Assembly: GCA_935421135.1 (NCBI GenBank)
Contig: OW285189.1
Location: forward strand, 19,036,298 to 19,100,297
Source of the DNA: Bugulina stolonifera
Lineage: Eukaryota; Bryozoa; Gymnolaemata; Cheilostomatida; Bugulidae
Direction of reading: 5' to 3'
DNA: 64,000 bases
Shown here: positions 61,696-64,000 of the stretch, piece by piece
Layout: every line of letters starts with the position of its first letter
Numbering within the stretch: position 1 is the stretch's first letter
The notes under the pieces: generated by a model
What the model saw: the letters and a program-made list of their open reading frames with translations, nothing else
Database searches by the model: none
Told to the model about the DNA's origin: nothing
Made by a program: the position numbers and the translations under genes

Positions 61696-63781
61696 GCGAT
61701 GAGAAGACAAGCATCCATCTATCCCGTTTATCTATTTCTATTTCTACCCCTCCGAGCGATGATGTCGTCGGCTAACCTCCTCGCGAAGTCCACGGTTTGA
61801 AGCGCGGAAGAGCCACCGCCTTCACTTTCCCTCGCCACTCGTCACGGGGACGGGTGATTTCCCTAGGGGAGGGTCCGGGGAAAATGAGGGTTAAGACGCG
61901 AGTCTTTCATCGAAGGTCCGGGGGCGCTCGAACGGAGGAGCGCGCGAGTGCGGTGTCACCCCAACCAGTTCAGTCTCAACAGTCCCCGGCGAAGAAATCA
62001 TCCGGAAGCACCACCACCACTCGGTAAGTTTCTTATAGTAGTATAGTCAGCGTCGTAAACTCTGCACGGGCACTCCGCACGGATGTAGCCTATCATTACT
62101 CTAACCCGTATTTTCCTTCGCTTCACCCTACTCTAGCCGACGGTCCGCCCGCGAGGGTAGCGACGGGTCGTTGGGGCGGGAGAGCGGGGGAGGGGCGGGG
62201 GACGGGCGGGGGGACGGCGGCGTGGGGCCACGGCTGGACTCGCGAACGAGAACCGCAGCGAGGCGGAGGGCGAGGCGGAGGGGTTTGGGGTGGGGAGGGG
62301 TGGGGAGGGGCGGGGACGGGTGGAGGGAGGACGGGTGGGGTTCGCAGGGCAGGGGGCGCGCGCGCGTACGCGCGCGCCCCCTCGCCCGAGCCGTGGGACC
62401 GGGCGAGGGGTTTGCTCTTTAGACTGGGTTCTACGGAACAGCCGATGAGGTTTTTGAAACCCCACCCGCGATCGGGGGGTAGGTTCTAGGGCTTTGCACA
62501 TAGAGTGAGGTTTAGGGGAGAGGAGGGGGCGAGAGGACGGGTGGGGTGGTCGTCCGCCCGGGGAGTTTTTGGATCTAGGGCTAATAAGACGCGGAAATGA
62601 CCGGGTGTCTGTGCAGATCTGCACTGACTATACTACTTACAATATAGCAGCCATCTTGAATTTTGTATGAGTTTTGAGAGTTATATTGACCTGAACTGCA
62701 TAAGCAAGTTTGTGGTAGAGTAAATATTAGTGTATGTACTAGTAAATATTTATATTAGACCTTTCAATTCACCCAGTATGAATAATTTTAGTGTTTCATG
62801 TTTTCCTCGATACATAAATATTACTGGCGTGATTGTAGAGTGATTTGTCATGTTGTAAAAAATGCAGCTTTTAATTTGAACAAATTCATCATCTGTTTAT
62901 CTGAAATCTATGCACATACATAATTTTATCTGAAAACGTTCTTTATAGATGCTGCATGTTAATTATAAGTTTTGTATTTTATGGAGTTGTCAAATCTTAA
63001 CGTAATATGCTATGTACATTCATATACACTGTAGTTATTTCATACCAGCTGTCGGTGAGAAGTAAAAGACTTGCAGTTTATCTTATAGTAGACTCAGCTG
63101 CAGAGTTTATAACAACACTAGTTTTACATGTTAAAAGTATGACACACAAAACCAAGCTCTATCTAAAACTCTTTAGCTGCATAAGTGCTACATGTTGAAT
63201 ATAAATCTTACCTTTGGAACAAATGGCATACCCTGCTGTAAAATCACATTCTTTGTTTATTAGACCTTGGCGACTATTCGATAATGTCACACAGAACGAT
63301 CCTCGGCGCCATGCTTCTTGTAAATTTGGATTTCTCTGCACTTGTGGAGACCAAATAAGACTGGATGGGTGAATAAATGGTGCGTCTACTGCAAAGGAAG
63401 TAACACATTGCAATGACATAAAGTTAAGCTGAATTTCCAGCCTACAAATCTATGGCATTATGTTACAAAGTACTTGAACGAATGGTAGTTCTTTTATATG
63501 TATTTATATCTGTTACGTAAGTTGAATACAGGTCAGAGTAGTTATTGTAGCATGTAAAACGAAATTCCTCAGCCTAAATAAATGTCCTCTCAGATACACT
63601 AATGATGAATAGCTGTATTGTGCATCATACTGTAGTGTCACAGCTGGATGTAGATTCTTTAAGCACAGGTATGATAGTGTCAGGCTATGCCTAACATACA
63701 CTTACCCTCATCCCAGGAGAACATAACTCTTGTACCAGCTGTCCATAAATGTCTATTTACTCTCTGCAGCATTTCTATGGT
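47132..63781 (-). CDS. Single-pass receptor with C-type-lectin-like domain, mucin stalk and signalling tail (5' end outside window)
   Basis: Phase-consistent exons: 63781-63706, 63388-63212, 52730-52620, 51781-51302, 50446-50344, 49294-49030, 48747-48609, 48045-47906 and 47389-47132. The first two encode the C-terminal half of a C-type-lectin-like domain: LWTAGTRVMFSWDE, then WSPQVQRNPN, GSFCVTLSN, NKECD and YAIC. Its Ca2+-site residues (WND, EPN) are not conserved. Next comes a Thr/Ser/Pro mucin stalk of about 195 residues with many potential O-glycosylation sites, then a membrane segment (VLICAYVLAALVIVGIILIVV) after a short linker, with basic stop-transfer residues VRRQQRKRRPK. The cytoplasmic tail is proline-rich (PPPPPEALKPLQPPPPPPKP) with tyrosine motifs FYDP, IYAQV, GYATL, VYSP and EYLD. 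An in-frame TGA at 47356-47354 interrupts the last exon; reading on gives 73 more codons to TAG at 47134-47132. The intron after the lectin exons is swollen by the 9.8-kb polymerase element. Confidence 0.7.
47533..47573. repeat. Perfect GTTGTCCTCTCC hairpin
   Basis: GTTGTCCTCTCC (47534-47545) and GGAGAGGACAAC (47561-47572) are perfectly complementary with a 15-base loop; a copy of the dispersed hairpin family, in a receptor-gene intron. Confidence 0.8.
47727..47885. repeat. AT-rich palindromic ATACATGTAT array
   Basis: Self-complementary (TATACATGTATA)n stretch, flanked on both sides by TATTATTATAAT-like arms, so that nearly the whole 150 bp can fold as one hairpin. In a receptor-gene intron. 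Confidence 0.85.
51072..51150. mobile_element. 79-bp hairpin MITE of the AGTTGTC family
   Basis: Arms of about 31 bases, CTATTGATCATAATTAGAAG... and the inverse ending ...AATTATGATCAATAG, match at about 28 positions, with the AGTTGTCCTCT core innermost and a 17-base loop. It is the fullest copy in the window and suggests the outer consensus of the family. The half copy near 50042-50070 shares AGACAACTT and ATTATGATCA. Confidence 0.7.
52231..52505. mobile_element. Short inverted-repeat element with tRNA-like interior
   Basis: A 39-40-bp inverted repeat (left 52231-52270 starting TATTGTATAATGTA; right 52467-52505) matches at nearly every position, sharing TTTAGCAAGGAATTTATCTT. Between the arms is a tRNA-like segment. 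No open frame. It lies in a receptor-gene intron, 330 bp from the polymerase element. Confidence 0.75.
52340..52430 (+). other. tRNA-derived segment with A and B boxes
   Basis: TAGCTGGTGTAGTGG (from 52344) fits the pol III A box and GGTTCAAATCC (52410-52420) fits the B box exactly. Their spacing, about 60 bases, is longer than in ordinary type I tRNAs, and I could not draw a convincing acceptor stem, so this looks like a tRNA-derived SINE head or a decayed tRNA and not a working tRNA gene. Confidence 0.55.
52832..53375 (+). repeat. Left terminal inverted repeat
   Basis: 544 bp, pairing with 62094-62637. It is very GC-rich and CpG-rich, with an alternating (CG)n palindrome GCGCGCGTACGCGCGCGC at about 53092-53111 and a C-rich plus strand. 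By eye only about three substitutions separate the two copies (near 53112-53125), so the insertion is recent or the ends are homogenised. Confidence 0.95.
53395..53785. repeat. 105-bp subterminal tandem repeat
   Basis: About 3.7 copies of a 105-bp AT-rich unit, marked by TATGAAAAATATGAGTAAGG at 53407, 53512, 53617 and 53720 (last copy shorter and more diverged). It lies between the left terminal repeat and the 3' end of the minus-strand gene and has no counterpart at the right end. Confidence 0.9.
53824..55144 (-). CDS. Probable ssDNA-binding protein: disordered N terminus plus two OB-like repeats
   Basis: Two exons, 55144-54651 and 54553-53824, join in phase (donor GTAAGT, acceptor TTGTAG; split Met codon), giving 407 residues. 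Residues 1-165 are low-complexity and charged, with basic nuclear-localisation-like runs (KKRKNPKG, KKKKKS) and VIVISDDDDDD at about 105-115, a textbook SUMO-interacting motif. The rest is an internal duplication. Repeat 1 (about 178-262) runs LSELEPGTVLEVSGGSVVET..KAFLARASY to RIMVYLGQQETAKGQNTFNR; repeat 2 (about 305-395) runs LSSFPVGSVLVVTALRPAYV..AYECRI to SVMVYKGQKTSKSGRTFYDC. The alternating beta pattern with a shared MVYxGQxT..G..F ending suggests paired OB folds, as in ssDNA-binding proteins; that is inference. Pairing with a protein-primed polymerase supports a replication role. The family is not recognised. Confidence 0.8.
55228..55233 (-). promoter_or_regulatory. TATA box of the OB-protein gene
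   Basis: TATAAA on the minus strand (GTATAAAGGG context), 84 bases upstream of the ATG at 55144, preceded by a GGGAGGAGTC element at 55251-55260. It lies between the gene and the palindromic array. Confidence 0.6.
55285..56114. repeat. Giant inverted repeat built of 31-bp units
   Basis: Left half (55285-55709) is a tandem array of a 31-bp unit containing CCCGATGCATCCCGATGTGA and then TTCCGAAGCT or ATCCGAAGCT. Right half (55713-56114) is the same array inverted, meeting at a 3-5-bp centre near 55711. Unit variants (GAAGCTT, GATGCTT, GAAGCTC) appear in nearly mirrored order, so the arms can pair over about 400 bp. It lies exactly between the two divergent promoters. Long open frames through it are artefacts of repetition. 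Confidence 0.95.
56147..56173 (+). promoter_or_regulatory. Putative promoter of the polymerase gene
   Basis: CCGCCC (from 56147) and TATTTAAG (56166-56173) lie just outside the right edge of the palindromic array and upstream of the leader exons. The GACTCCGCCCA here mirrors GACTCCTCCCT on the other side of the array (55247-55258), so the two divergent promoters look related. Confidence 0.5.
56195..56530 (+). repeat. Duplicated polymerase leader exon
   Basis: Two tandem, diverged copies (about 56195-56340 and 56398-56530) share AAACAGAGACA.CTACCT, GAGATGTCAACAAGT and AAGGTTAGTG.TAAATG. Each holds an ATG followed by a GTTAGT donor. In copy 2 the frame is open into the donor; in copy 1 it reads MSTSRT and then TAA just before the donor. 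They are alternative or duplicated first exons. Confidence 0.8.
56450..61550 (+). CDS. Protein-primed family-B DNA polymerase (pPolB)
   Basis: Five exons join in phase: 56450-56471, 56579-60261, 60362-60453, 60550-61090 and 61434-61550, giving about 1484 residues. Two C2H2 fingers (CQLCG..HTKRMH, CPVCG..HMRRFH) occupy about 16-64, with a third-finger-like CKVCDSAF..RRHKC near 408-430. The proofreading exonuclease motifs are present: YDIEC (Asp472, Glu474), GFNSQKYD (Asn608, Asp613) and YNNLD (740-744). Polymerase motif A is VDANALYLY (Asp873), motif B KLVGNSAYG (Lys1178) and motif C MDTDS (1278-1282), followed by KTYFC. Between A and B lies FHGCYWHGHEC..GYKLITTRECEW (about 958-1010), the VSR/PD-(D/E)XK-like insert also seen in Polinton polymerases. 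All catalytic residues are intact. It should copy the element from protein-primed ends, probably in the nucleus. The introns and extended N terminus are unusual for the family. Confidence 0.93.
61192..61212. repeat. (TA)n microsatellite in polymerase intron 4
   Basis: About ten TA dinucleotides (TATATATATATATATATAT) within the last intron of the polymerase gene. Confidence 0.9.
61569..61695. repeat. (GAT)n trinucleotide repeat
   Basis: About 40 GAT/ATG triplets with occasional GGT interruptions, starting 18 bases after the polymerase stop codon. All frames are open on the plus strand and one reads poly-His on the minus; neither has support as protein. Confidence 0.95.
61776..62022 (+). CDS. 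Possible basic exon near the right end, uncertain
   Basis: An open frame (no ATG at its start) encodes an Arg/Ser-rich basic stretch (RGRATAFTFPRHSSRGRV, later KSSGSTTTTR) and ends at a good donor, CTCG|GTAAGT at 62022-62028. The high GC and the donor suggest an exon of a small basic protein or an alternative extension of the polymerase transcript, but no acceptor partner was found downstream before the terminal repeat. The function is unknown. Confidence 0.25.
62037..62050 (+). other. Internal copy of the element's terminal motif
   Basis: AGTAGTATAGTCAG is identical to the first 14 bases of the element and lies 44 bp inside the right terminal repeat, in the orientation of the left end. The following CTCTGCACGGGCAC also resembles TCTGCACAGACAC of the true terminus. 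Confidence 0.85.
62094..62637 (-). repeat. Right terminal inverted repeat
   Basis: Inverse of 52832-53375, with the same 544-bp length and the same (CG)n palindrome at about 62358-62380. The inner edge is sharp: identity stops after GAGTAATG. Confidence 0.95.
62644..63211. other. Receptor-gene intron right of the element
   Basis: AT-rich intron sequence resuming after the target duplication, continuous with 52731-52825 on the other side. No further feature is seen. Confidence 0.6.
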
Positions 63782-64000
63782 CTACAAGAGAAGCATGGAT
63801 TCTTTTTTGTATTTTAACGTACTCTCCAATCCCCCCATTATTTGTAGGCAAATTTCGTATTTGTAATTTGATAAAAGAGATTGATAGTTCAGTGAGACTT
63901 GCATGTATATTTATAGTCCACGACTGACAATGGGAGACTTGCTGAGTTTGCAATTGAAAATCGCCGTGTAGCAGACCTACTTTCTATGAGAAGTGGAGGT
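63782..64000 (-). other. Intron and possible upstream lectin-domain exon at window edge
   Basis: Upstream of the first certain receptor exon. A minus-strand open stretch (63953-63850) reading SHCQSWTINIHASLTELSI could be part of the N-terminal half of the lectin-like domain, but no clear splice borders support it. Confidence 0.25.

Larger units (their letters stand above)
52832..62637. mobile_element. 9.8-kb self-replicating-type transposon with family-B polymerase (Polinton-like)
   Basis: Both edges are exact. The hexamer TACAAT precedes the element (52826-52831) and follows it (62638-62643), and the element begins AGTAGTATAGTCAG and ends with the inverse. Long terminal inverted repeats (544 bp) enclose two divergent, spliced genes, a polymerase (+) and a probable ssDNA-binding protein (-), around a giant palindromic 31-mer array. 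A 6-bp duplication, termini starting AG, long inverted repeats and a protein-primed DNA polymerase are Polinton/Maverick hallmarks. The length is about half that of usual Polintons, and I find no retroviral-type integrase, FtsK-like ATPase, cysteine protease or capsid reading frame. GC content and codon use differ clearly from the AT-rich flanks. It sits in an intron of the lectin-like receptor gene, in reverse-complement relation to neither host exon. Confidence 0.93.

Noticed and set aside
61441..61800. Poly-Met (plus) and poly-His (minus) frames
   Set aside because: Arise from the (GAT)n repeat; the start of the plus frame overlaps the true last polymerase exon in another frame.

Overview
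This is eukaryotic, and almost certainly invertebrate metazoan, nuclear DNA. It holds AT-rich intergenic sequence, spliced genes with GT..AG introns, many minisatellites and relics of hAT, LINE and MITE elements. Recognisable host genes are animal-type: an SLC45-family transporter, TMEM143, mitochondrial ACSS3, an FKBP4/5-type co-chaperone, and a membrane receptor with a C-type-lectin-like domain, mucin stalk and tyrosine/proline-rich tail. The gene set and the compact, repeat-rich layout would fit a sponge or another early-branching animal, but nothing read here proves a phylum.

Layout: 0.3-1.9 kb (-) an unrecognised three-exon gene with SPK/SPR repeats; 4.5-8.7 kb (-) SLC45-like transporter with a MITE in its intron; 8.7-15.9 kb a gene-poor stretch with decayed repeats; 15.9-19.8 kb (+) a small multi-pass membrane protein gene with a hAT relic in intron 1; 20.7-22.9 kb (-) an unrecognised protein with hydrophobic repeats and a (PTPTPPKE)n tract; 24.2-27.5 kb (+) TMEM143; 28.1-36.2 kb (-) ACSS3 in 13 exons with a non-autonomous hAT and three minisatellites in its introns; 36.2-42.4 kb repeats and a dead LINE reverse transcriptase; 42.4-46.5 kb (+) FKBP4/5 homologue in 9 exons; 47.1-63.8 kb and beyond the window (-) the lectin-like receptor.

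The standout is 52832-62637, a 9.8-kb mobile element in an intron of the receptor gene. It has a 6-bp target duplication (TACAAT), 544-bp near-identical terminal inverted repeats starting with AG, and two divergent spliced genes. One is an intact protein-primed family-B DNA polymerase of about 1484 residues, with N-terminal zinc fingers and all exonuclease and polymerase motifs. The other is a 407-residue protein with a SUMO-interacting-type motif and a duplicated domain that looks like two OB folds. Between their promoters lies an 830-bp giant inverted repeat made of 31-bp units. TSD length, termini and polymerase are Polinton/Maverick-like, but the size is about half the usual and I see no integrase, packaging ATPase, protease or capsid gene. 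It is either a reduced Polinton relative or a distinct replicative transposon and is the best candidate for an undescribed system.

Exon boundaries were assigned by eye from reading-frame phase and GT/AG signals. All multi-exon genes reported as complete have phase-consistent joins and lengths divisible by three.
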